Shown: positions 8,635 through 15,614 of the stretch, one piece after another
How positions within the stretch are numbered: the stretch's first letter is position 1
How the letters are laid out: each line of letters begins with the position of its first letter
Assembly (NCBI GenBank): GCA_965206145.1
Contig: CBDBIK010000009.1
Span: forward strand, 124,001-188,000
DNA length: 64,000 bases
Reading direction: 5' to 3'
Origin: CBDBIK01 sp965206145
Lineage (GTDB): Bacteria > Pseudomonadota > Alphaproteobacteria > TMED109
The notes under the pieces: model-generated
Databases searched by the model: none
What the model was told of the DNA's origin: nothing
What the model saw: the letters and a program-made list of their open reading frames with translations, nothing else
Translations under genes and position numbers: made by a program

Positions 8635-9701
8635 CGCTCGGCATCGCCGTAGAACCTGCTCGAACGGTAACTGGTGATTCCTGCCCGTAGCAGGACGGCG
8701 ATGACGGCGGCAGTCGGCACAGCGAGGAGCAGTCCGACAAATCCAAACAGGTAACCACCCGCAAACAACGCGAAGAATGTCCAAACCGGGTGGAGTCCTG
8801 TCTTCTCGCCGATGATGCGGGGACGGAGAAGATATTCTTCACTCATCTGCCCGAAGAAAAATACGATCGCTACCGCGACGGTTTCCCAGGCGAGAAGCCC
8901 GAACGAAAACCACGACAGCCCGAGCGCAAGCACAACCCCGATGATCGTGCCTGCGTAGGGAACGAACGAAATAATGCCAGCGAACAGGCCAATGAAGACA
9001 CCGTCAGGAACACCGATAAGACCGAGTGAAATGGCATAGAACCCTGCCAGCATGGCGCATACCAGCACTTGTCCTCGGACGAAACCCGCAAGCACATCGT
9101 GGATTTCGCGTGCCCGAGTACGAATCGTCTTGACGTACGGGCGCGGCAGGAGCTCATCAATCCGCTGCAAGATCACGTCCCAGTCCCGAAGCAGGTACCA
9201 GGTAACAATCGGTGTGATGACGAAAAGTCCGAAAAGGTTCGCGATGGCGGCTACCGAGCTGAAAAATCGCTCGAACGCCTTTGGAATCCAAGACCCGACC
9301 CGTTCAAAAAGCATCTCCGCGATCGCAGGCTGTTCAAATGCCCGCTCTTTGCCCAGTGCGCGCAAAGCGTCATCCGCAAGGATCGAAATCTTCTCAATGA
9401 GGAGAGGGAGACTTTGAGCAAGTGCGGCCCCCTGGTCGAGGGCCGTCGGAAGCAGGAGAAGAGCTGCCGCCAGGGTGATGAGGATCCCGCCCGTGAGCAC
9501 GAGGGTGGCAGAGATTCCGCGTCCCATGCCTGTCCGCTCGCAGCGGTCGACCAGGGGATCGAGAAGATAGGCGGATACGATCCCGGCAACGAAGGGGAGG
9601 AGGATCGGCGAGAAAAGCCAGAGTGCTGCCACGATTACGGCGAAAAAGACACCTCCTACAAGGGCGGCTGTTCGAGGGGAGAGTGGCTGCGCGGACATCA
9701 C
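8631..9701 (-). CDS. AI-2E family transporter (PerM-like permease)
   Basis: A 356-residue polytopic inner-membrane protein of the AI-2E/PerM family. About seven to eight hydrophobic segments are visible, including two at the N-terminus, a central pair around YAISLGLIGVPDGVFIGLFAGIISF and GTIIGVVLALGL, and a C-terminal FALFAGGYLFGFVGLLLAVPTAAV helix. The family exports varied small solutes and its substrate is not predictable here. It lies between the DUF2066 gene and hdaA, overlapping both by 4 nt. This permease-hdaA-ppk order is common in alphaproteobacteria. Confidence 0.88.
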   Translation of the reverse strand: MMSAQPLSPRTAALVGGVFFAVIVAALWLFSPILLPFVAGIVSAYLLDPLVDRCERTGMGRGISATLVLTGGILITLAAALLLLPTALDQGAALAQSLPLLIEKISILADDALRALGKERAFEQPAIAEMLFERVGSWIPKAFERFFSSVAAIANLFGLFVITPIVTWYLLRDWDVILQRIDELLPRPYVKTIRTRAREIHDVLAGFVRGQVLVCAMLAGFYAISLGLIGVPDGVFIGLFAGIISFVPYAGTIIGVVLALGLSWFSFGLLAWETVAVAIVFFFGQMSEEYLLRPRIIGEKTGLHPVWTFFALFAGGYLFGFVGLLLAVPTAAVIAVLLRAGITSYRSSRFYGDAER

Positions 9702-10897
9702 TCAACGACGGGGAGGTCAGGCTCCCTCGAGAACTCCTCGGGTAGTTGTTCTTGTTCCTTGGTGAGGATAGGTGCGGGAACAGGCACCTGGGGAAGGCTC
9801 ACAACCCAACGGCCGCTTGTGTCAGCAATCTCAAGGCCCGCCTCGTTCAATGCGTTCCGCAGCGTGTCAGGAGAATCCCGGTAGTCGAAACGAAGTTCAG
9901 ATTCATTGAGGGCAAGACGCTGAACAGCGTATGTGACAATCCATTCTGATTCCGTGAGGATTTTTCGGATCGCCCTCCACTCGCGAAAGCTTCCGTACTC
10001 GGCACGGACCTCAATGCTGCCGCCGACCACCCGGCGTGCCTGTTCGGAGGCTACCCATAGATCGTTTGCCACTCGAATCGTTGCCGAGATTGCACGGTCA
10101 AGGAGTTCCCTCGGCTTCTCATCAGCTGCCGCCACGAGCCGGAAGGGGTGTTCTTGCTCGATCAGCCGTCCTCCCCGCAGGATGCGAATCTCGAGATCAA
10201 TGGCGGGCGGCCTTGCGCGAGCGAGTGGCGAAGCGATGGCTACCGTTGCGTGGTCGATAGCGTAACGGGAACCGAGGAGGGCGATGCGTTCCCGCTCCCC
10301 TGCGACCGCATCCTCAGCGGAAAGTGTGACAACGTCACCCGCTTCCCCATGCGGTAACTGAAAGGAAGGAAAGCCCGCCTCGGATGAGCGACGTACCCAG
10401 GCATTGAGCCAGGAGTTGTCATCCCAGAGCGAGACGGCTCCATCCTGCTGGAGAACCGGAATGACGAGCTGAAGTGGGAACTGCTTTTCTTCGTAACCGA
10501 TGTCGAGATCCTCGAGGAGCTCTCGAACCGCGGGTGCATCGAACTGCACTTCCATTCGGGCTCGGTAGCGCTTAGGGGCAATCCGTTCACCATGAATCGA
10601 GAACCCTGCGACGAACCGTGAAGGATCTTCACGTATTTCGACCGGCACCCTGCGGACGTCACGTTCAAGCAGGATCCTGTGAAGTAGGCGCGCAAAAGCG
10701 GCACGTGCGCCTGCCTCATGCGCCAGGCTCCGGGCCGCCTCGGCAGTGTCGGCGGTCTCGTCGACGTGAATCCCGCCCTGGGAGAAGGCATCGGCAGCAC
10801 TAGCCTTGCCTGTCGATACGCTCCACGCGAGTACTGCGATGACGAGAAGCGCAGGAATCGACACGACCTCCCAAAACGCTGAGCCGCGTGTGAGCAT
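9698..10897 (-). CDS. DUF2066 domain-containing exported protein
   Basis: A protein of unknown function with the DUF2066 domain. From the ATG at 10897 it has about 399 residues, starting with a signal-anchor or signal peptide (hydrophobic VVSIPALLVIAVLAWSVS followed by KASA-AD), so it is probably periplasmic. The GGIHVDETADTAEAARSLAHEAGARAAFARLLHRI stretch is the DUF2066 signature region near the N-terminus. The open frame reaches a GTG at 10990, but that extension lacks signal-peptide character and overlaps purM. The ATG lies inside the left arm of a 13-bp inverted repeat. It is divergent from purM and overlaps the permease by 4 nt. Confidence 0.8.
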   Translation of the reverse strand: MLTRGSAFWEVVSIPALLVIAVLAWSVSTGKASAADAFSQGGIHVDETADTAEAARSLAHEAGARAAFARLLHRILLERDVRRVPVEIREDPSRFVAGFSIHGERIAPKRYRARMEVQFDAPAVRELLEDLDIGYEEKQFPLQLVIPVLQQDGAVSLWDDNSWLNAWVRRSSEAGFPSFQLPHGEAGDVVTLSAEDAVAGERERIALLGSRYAIDHATVAIASPLARARPPAIDLEIRILRGGRLIEQEHPFRLVAAADEKPRELLDRAISATIRVANDLWVASEQARRVVGGSIEVRAEYGSFREWRAIRKILTESEWIVTYAVQRLALNESELRFDYRDSPDTLRNALNEAGLEIADTSGRWVVSLPQVPVPAPILTKEQEQLPEEFSREPDLPVVE

Positions 10898-10941
10898 AGT
10901 AGCGAAAGCAGATTCCGTTCTAGGCAGCTTCGCTACTATGC
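10894..10941. repeat. 13-bp perfect inverted repeat between divergent DUF2066 gene and purM
   Basis: Arms GCATAGTAGCGAA (10894-10906) and TTCGCTACTATGC (10929-10941) are perfect complements separated by 22 bases. The match extends by two more pairs if one base is skipped. Each arm contains TACTAT, a fair -10 box, facing outward. It could be a shared operator for both directions or a hairpin. The left arm contains the likely ATG of the DUF2066 gene, which would make that transcript nearly leaderless. Confidence 0.55.
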
Positions 10942-10969
10942 GCCAGTTCCCGGCCGCAACGGAGGTTCT

Positions 10970-12040
10970 ATGGGGTCCCGCTCCAAGCACACTTACCGCG
11001 GCTCGGGAGTCGACGTGGAAGCGGCGGACCGGCTGGTGAGCGAACTTGCACCGCTTGCACAGGCGACCGCGCGCGCCGGCAGCACTTCCGCCCTGGGTGG
11101 TTTCGGAGCGGTGTTCGACCTCGCAAAAGAGGGATTTCTCGACCCTGTCCTCGTCTCCGCCACAGACGGGGTGGGCACCAAGCTTCTACTCGCCTGCGAA
11201 GCAGACTGCCACGAAGGAATCGGAATCGACCTCGTGGCGATGTCGGTGAACGATGTCCTCGTGCAAGGTGCTGAACCGCTCTTCTTTCTCGATTACTTCG
11301 CAACCAACCGCCTTGATGTGGACCGTTCAGCGCGCGTACTCGCAGGCATCGCAGAGGGGTGTCGGATCGCAGGTTGTGCACTCGTCGGTGGAGAGACAGC
11401 AGAGCTTCCCGGCCTTTACGGAGACGGTCACTATGACCTTGCAGGCTTTGCGGTAGGAGCAGTGGAACGGGAAATGCTACTACCGAAACCGGACGTGATC
11501 CCCGCTGATGAGGTGCTCGCGATCGCAAGCGACGGCCTGCATGCGAATGGATTCTCGTTGGTGCGAGCGGTGCTGGAAGATACGGCCGCGAACCTGGAAG
11601 ACGACGCCTCTTTTGCGCCTGGCACATCGCTGGGCAAAGCACTGTTGCAGCCGACGAGGATCTACGTGGCGGCACTCTTGCCGCTCCTGCGAGCAGGAAA
11701 GGTGAAGGCACTCGCCCACATCACGGGCGGTGGTCTTTCGGGCAATCTCGTTCGGGTGCTGCCCGACGACGTCGCCGCCCGGATCGATGCGAGCACTCTC
11801 AAGCCACCCAGCGTCTTTAGATGGCTCAAGAAGTGCGGCAGAATCGATGCCAAAGAGATGTTCGCAACGTTCAACTGTGGAATCGGCATGGTGCTTGTGT
11901 GCGCGGCAAGCGAATCGGACACGCTTGTGGCTGACCTGGAATCAGCTGGAGAAACCGCGTGGAAAATCGGCACGATCGAGGCAAGAGCCGACGGGCGTGC
12001 AGTCACGATCGAGAACCAGGACGTTCCTTGGAAAAAATGA
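10970..12040 (+). CDS. purM: Phosphoribosylformylglycinamidine cyclo-ligase (AIR synthetase)
   Basis: Fifth step of de novo purine synthesis: ATP-dependent ring closure of FGAM to AIR. The 356 residues show the family's glycine-rich N-terminal stretch (GGFGAVFDL), SATDGVGTKLLLA, the nucleotide-site region VDLVAMSVNDVLVQGAEPLFFLDYFA and GGETAELPGLY, and ITGGGLSGNLVRVLP near residue 250. The following purN overlaps by 4 nt, so both purine enzymes form one operon. It is divergent from the DUF2066-permease-hdaA cluster. Confidence 0.96.
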   Translation: MGSRSKHTYRGSGVDVEAADRLVSELAPLAQATARAGSTSALGGFGAVFDLAKEGFLDPVLVSATDGVGTKLLLACEADCHEGIGIDLVAMSVNDVLVQGAEPLFFLDYFATNRLDVDRSARVLAGIAEGCRIAGCALVGGETAELPGLYGDGHYDLAGFAVGAVEREMLLPKPDVIPADEVLAIASDGLHANGFSLVRAVLEDTAANLEDDASFAPGTSLGKALLQPTRIYVAALLPLLRAGKVKALAHITGGGLSGNLVRVLPDDVAARIDASTLKPPSVFRWLKKCGRIDAKEMFATFNCGIGMVLVCAASESDTLVADLESAGETAWKIGTIEARADGRAVTIENQDVPWKK

Positions 12041-12675
12041 AGACGGCCGTGCTCGTTTCAGGGCGCGGCACGAACATGCAGGCTCTTCTCGCAGAGGCAG
12101 CAAAACCCGGCGCGCCGTTCGAGGTAATGGTAGTGCTCTGCGACCGTCTGGGAGCGGAGGCGATTAAGCATGCCGAGGCCGCGGGGGTGGCCTCAGTGGT
12201 GATCACTTCCCATGACGCATCGAGCCGATCCCGACAGGAAAAGATGTTCGACGATGCACTCCGGGAGGCAGAGGCGGAGTACATCTGCCTTGCTGGGTTC
12301 ATGAGAATTTTGGAACCGGCGTTCGTCGCACGCTGGCCAGATCGCATCATCAATATCCATCCCTCGCTCCTTCCCTCCTATCCGGGGCTGAATACCCACG
12401 CACGCGCAATCGCCGATGGGACGCGCATTCACGGCTGCACAGTGCATTTCGTAAGGCCGGAGGTAGACGAGGGCCCCGTGATCGCGCAGGTCGCGGTGCC
12501 GGTACTTCCCGACGACGACCCGGAGACGTTGGCGGCGCGGGTGCTCGTCGCCGAGCACAGGCTTTACCCCAAGGTGGTGCGTTGGATCGCGGAAGGGCGG
12601 GTCGAGCTAAAGGATGGGCGCGTCGAAATCAGGGACGCGGAGTGGCCGGACGATGGGATGGATGTCCCCTTCTAG
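12037..12675 (+). CDS. purN: Phosphoribosylglycinamide formyltransferase
   Basis: Folate-dependent GAR transformylase, third step of purine synthesis. The 212 residues start KTAVLVSGRGTNMQALL. The catalytic region is INIHPSLLPSYPGLNTHARAIADG with His in NIHPS, followed by HGCTVHFV and DEGPVIAQ. The ATG at 12037 overlaps the purM stop (ATGA), and a longer in-frame start at 11959 lies inside purM and is rejected. The stop overlaps the convergent holC-ndk stop by 3 bases. Confidence 0.96.
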   Translation: MKTAVLVSGRGTNMQALLAEAAKPGAPFEVMVVLCDRLGAEAIKHAEAAGVASVVITSHDASSRSRQEKMFDDALREAEAEYICLAGFMRILEPAFVARWPDRIINIHPSLLPSYPGLNTHARAIADGTRIHGCTVHFVRPEVDEGPVIAQVAVPVLPDDDPETLAARVLVAEHRLYPKVVRWIAEGRVELKDGRVEIRDAEWPDDGMDVPF

Positions 12676-13658
12676 CCAACGATTTCGCAGGTAGCGAAGA
12701 AGAAAGAAATCTCACGTGCGGCCGATTCCGGACTGTCGGAGCCATGGACGGAATTGCGTTCGACCGAGAATGCGAAATCACGACGGATGGTTCCTTCGGC
12801 TGCTTCCTTGGGGTTCGTGGCTCCCATCAGTTCGCGGTTGCGCAGAATCGCACCGGGCCCCTCCAGAACCTGCACCACGACAGGGCCAGAGGTCATGAAC
12901 TTGCACAGGCTCGCAAAAAAGGGTCGTTCGCGGTGCTCGGCATAGAAGGCCTCCGACTGGGTACGAGTGAGAAGGAGACGTTTCTGGGCGATGATTTTCA
13001 ACCCGCTTTCTTCCAGGCGGGCGTTAATTTTCCCGGTGATGTTGGCCTGGGTGGCGTCGGGCTTGATGATCGAAAGAGTGTGTTCCTCGTCTGATTTGCG
13101 TGCCACAGCTTCAGGCTGTGGCTTTGGGGCGAAAGTCTTTTTCGCTGTCGTTTTCTTGGTGGGTGCCGCCGACGTTGCAGTTTCTGGTGCATCCGGCCCG
13201 AGCTTCCCCCACTTTCCCGACGTGGCCTGGTGCACCCATTCAACTTTGCTGTCGGCATCAAGGGACCGGCCGAATGCCAGGGCCCGAGCAAGCGAATCCT
13301 TTTCATCTTCGTCGTAGATGTAGAAGATTCGCTCGAAATTCACCTCGTCGGAGCTATCCGCACCGTCCAGGAGAACGAGAAGGGTGGCAGCGTTCGGCAC
13401 TTCGGTGCCAGTGGTGAGATAGATCGGATGCTCCGAGGCATCACCCCCGTCATCGCGCATTCCGTGGGGCAGGAAAGATTCGGCATCAGAGCTCCAGAGG
13501 ATCTCGTTGATTTTCCGGATGCGATCCTGATCGGTGGAGCGGACCACGACATGCTTCCCGTTCTTGTTCGCCTGCGCGAGCAGCTTGGGAAGAATCTTTT
13601 CGTAGGTCTGGCGACACCCGTAGAAGCGAACGCGCGGTGGGGGCGGAACTGCGTTCAT
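12672..13658 (-). CDS. Fused DNA polymerase III chi subunit (HolC) - nucleoside diphosphate kinase (Ndk)
   Basis: One 328-residue frame holds two complete proteins normally made separately. Residues 8-150 are HolC-like (VRFYGCRQTYEKILPKLL, VVVRSTDQDRI, SFLPHGM, a WVHQ-type end). Residues 151-191 are a Lys/Ala/Pro/Thr-rich linker. Residues 192-328 are a full Ndk: TLSIIKPDAT, RPFF, MGATNP, and the phosphorylated His305 in NSVHGSD. HolC connects the clamp loader to SSB; Ndk balances NTP/dNTP pools. No methionine starts the Ndk part; an in-frame GTG about 8 codons before it has no ribosome site I can see. In related bacteria pepA, holC and ndk are adjacent separate genes. The ATG overlaps the pepA stop by 4 nt. 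Confidence 0.88.
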   Translation of the reverse strand: MNAVPPPPRVRFYGCRQTYEKILPKLLAQANKNGKHVVVRSTDQDRIRKINEILWSSDAESFLPHGMRDDGGDASEHPIYLTTGTEVPNAATLLVLLDGADSSDEVNFERIFYIYDEDEKDSLARALAFGRSLDADSKVEWVHQATSGKWGKLGPDAPETATSAAPTKKTTAKKTFAPKPQPEAVARKSDEEHTLSIIKPDATQANITGKINARLEESGLKIIAQKRLLLTRTQSEAFYAEHRERPFFASLCKFMTSGPVVVQVLEGPGAILRNRELMGATNPKEAAEGTIRRDFAFSVERNSVHGSDSPESAAREISFFFATCEIVG

Positions 13659-15151
13659 TCGACGCTGTCAGAAATGAAGCGCTCGAGAAGACGCACACCA
13701 AAGGCAGTACCGCCCTCTGGAACGAGGGGCTGTGCCTTTGTCTTCCAGGTAACGCCGGCGATGTCGAGGTGGGCCCAAGGAATGCCATCAATGAAACGCT
13801 CCAAGAAGACCGCGGCGGCGATGCTTCCGGCGTAACGGCCCATGCCCAAATTTTTCATGTCGGCGATCTTCGAGCGAATGTGCTCACGGTAGACGGGGTC
13901 AAGGGGCATTCGCCAAACCTTTTCCCCGGTTGCATCGCCTGCTTCGCCGAGTTGCTTTGAGAGTTTGTCATCGTTGGAGAACAGGCCTGCCCGCTCCTGG
14001 CCAAGAGCAACGAGAATCGCACCGGTGAGGGTGGCGAGATCAATAATCCTGGCGGGACGGAAGTGTTTTTGTGCGTGCCATAGCGCATCGGCGAGGACCA
14101 GGCGGCCTTCGGCGTCGGTGTTGATAACTTCGATAGTTTGGCCCGACATGGACTTCACCACGTCGCCCGGTCTCTGAGCGTTCCCGGAGGGCATGTTTTC
14201 GACGAGACCGACGACCCCGACGATATGGGCCTTGGCCTTACGGCCCGCGAGAGCCTTCATGGTGCCAATCACCACGCCGGCACCGCCCATATCCCACTTC
14301 ATGTCTTCCATCCCGTTCGAAGGCTTGATGGAGATACCGCCGGTGTCGAACGTCACGCCCTTGCCGACGAGGGCAAGTGAGGGGTTTTGCGATTTCTTTC
14401 CCCGCCAGCGCATCGTTACCACGCGGGGGGTATTGACACTTCCCTGTCCCACCCCGAGGAGAGCGCCCATGCCTAGATTCTTCAACCGAGCCGGCTGAAG
14501 TACCTCGACCTCAATGCCCAAGGACTTGAGCTTGCGAGCTTCGGCGGCAAGGGCGGCAGGATTGAGAATGTTCGCAGGTTCGGAGACGAGGTCCCGGGTG
14601 AGGAAAACGCCGTCGGCGACCTTGTTGAGGGGTAAGAATTTGCGCCGGGCGGCGGCGGGGTCAGCGGCGAGGATGCTCACTCGGGAAAGAGAACGCTTCT
14701 CTTCGTCCTTCATTCGGGTTTGGTAACGATCGAAACGATAACTGCGCAGACGCATTCCGTAGGCGATCCGGGCGGCGGCTTCGGCAGGAGAGAGCGAGAC
14801 GCCCCGGGGCATGTCAGCGTGAACGAACGCCTCCGTGGCACGGTGGCGTTCGAGGGCCGCTGCGACGGTACCGCCCACGGAAGAAAGTGATTCCGCATCA
14901 AGAAGGCCCGGCTTGCCGAGGCCGACAAGGAGCACGCCATCGGCGGAAATCCCGGCAGGTGCGGCAAAAAAGAGGGTGCGGCCGTGGGCACTCTTGAAGC
15001 TACGGGTGCGCATGCCCTTGCGGATCGCTCCCTTGAGCCGCTTGTCAAGCTCGGCAGCGGACGGTGAAAGCCGGTTTCCCTCAGCGGCAGTGACAACAAT
15101 GCATCCCTGGCTCGGAAGGGACGGCTTTATGAAAGTGGTTCGAAGGGACAT
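13655..15151 (-). CDS. pepA: Leucyl aminopeptidase (cytosol aminopeptidase family M17)
   Basis: A 498-residue M17 dizinc/dimanganese aminopeptidase that releases N-terminal residues from peptides. The catalytic C-terminal half has VGKGVTFDTGGISIKPS, the metal-binding WDMGGAGVVIGTMKA, and NTDAEGRLVLADAL with its conserved Asp/Glu ligands and Arg. The N-terminal half is the less conserved regulatory domain. Gene order pepA then holC(-ndk) with a 4-nt overlap is conserved in proteobacteria. Confidence 0.96.
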   Translation of the reverse strand: MSLRTTFIKPSLPSQGCIVVTAAEGNRLSPSAAELDKRLKGAIRKGMRTRSFKSAHGRTLFFAAPAGISADGVLLVGLGKPGLLDAESLSSVGGTVAAALERHRATEAFVHADMPRGVSLSPAEAAARIAYGMRLRSYRFDRYQTRMKDEEKRSLSRVSILAADPAAARRKFLPLNKVADGVFLTRDLVSEPANILNPAALAAEARKLKSLGIEVEVLQPARLKNLGMGALLGVGQGSVNTPRVVTMRWRGKKSQNPSLALVGKGVTFDTGGISIKPSNGMEDMKWDMGGAGVVIGTMKALAGRKAKAHIVGVVGLVENMPSGNAQRPGDVVKSMSGQTIEVINTDAEGRLVLADALWHAQKHFRPARIIDLATLTGAILVALGQERAGLFSNDDKLSKQLGEAGDATGEKVWRMPLDPVYREHIRSKIADMKNLGMGRYAGSIAAAVFLERFIDGIPWAHLDIAGVTWKTKAQPLVPEGGTAFGVRLLERFISDSVE

Positions 15152-15268
15152 TGAGTGCGTTTCCTTTGCTCTAAGAGGGGGTGGTCGCCTTCAATGGCTC
15201 AACCGGTATCCGCGACGAAAACGACGGCGAAGTCAGGGTGGCCATGGGCGAGGACGGTCCCAACAGAA

Positions 15269-15373
15269 CTAGTTCAGAACGGTTGTGAGAAGAAAGATGA
15301 CGATGATGGAGAACACCACCGTGCCGATGGTGACCCAAATCAGGCCGCGGTCGTACCTTTGCTCTTCAGCCAT
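15269..15373 (-). CDS. 34-residue single-pass membrane protein
   Basis: A very short gene: a charged N-terminus (MAEEQRYDRG) followed by one hydrophobic helix (LIWVTIGTVVFSIIVIFLLTTVLN). The ATG at 15373 is preceded by AGGAG eight bases upstream, a strong ribosome site, and the frame ends at TAG 15271-15269. The frame continues upstream through the maeB start region, but that part looks non-coding and this start is better. It lies upstream of pepA on the same strand, 117 bases away, and is divergent from maeB. I do not recognise the family. Small single-helix proteins of this kind often bind larger membrane complexes; no partner is evident. Confidence 0.6.
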   Translation of the reverse strand: MAEEQRYDRGLIWVTIGTVVFSIIVIFLLTTVLN

Positions 15374-15614
15374 TTCTCGACTCCTATTGTTGGCGAAAAC
15401 AAAGACCGCGCAGGAACGCAGTCTCCGAACCGCGAGCATGCTTCGAGTACGGCGGTCTTGCAACCGGAGCAGGAGAAATTCTTCCCACAGCATGTCCTCA
15501 TCCCAAGGGTGTTTCCTGGTCCCAGAAACAAAGAGAATGACCCGAACGCCGCTTCGGGGTAATGCTAGGGGAATAGACAGGCAGTGAATGTCTTCCACAG
15601 CCATCGGAGCGATC

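Noticed and set aside
11982..12037. Longer purN start at 11959
   Set aside because: The extra residues lie inside purM and are unlike PurN; the ATGA overlap start at 12037 fits the family.
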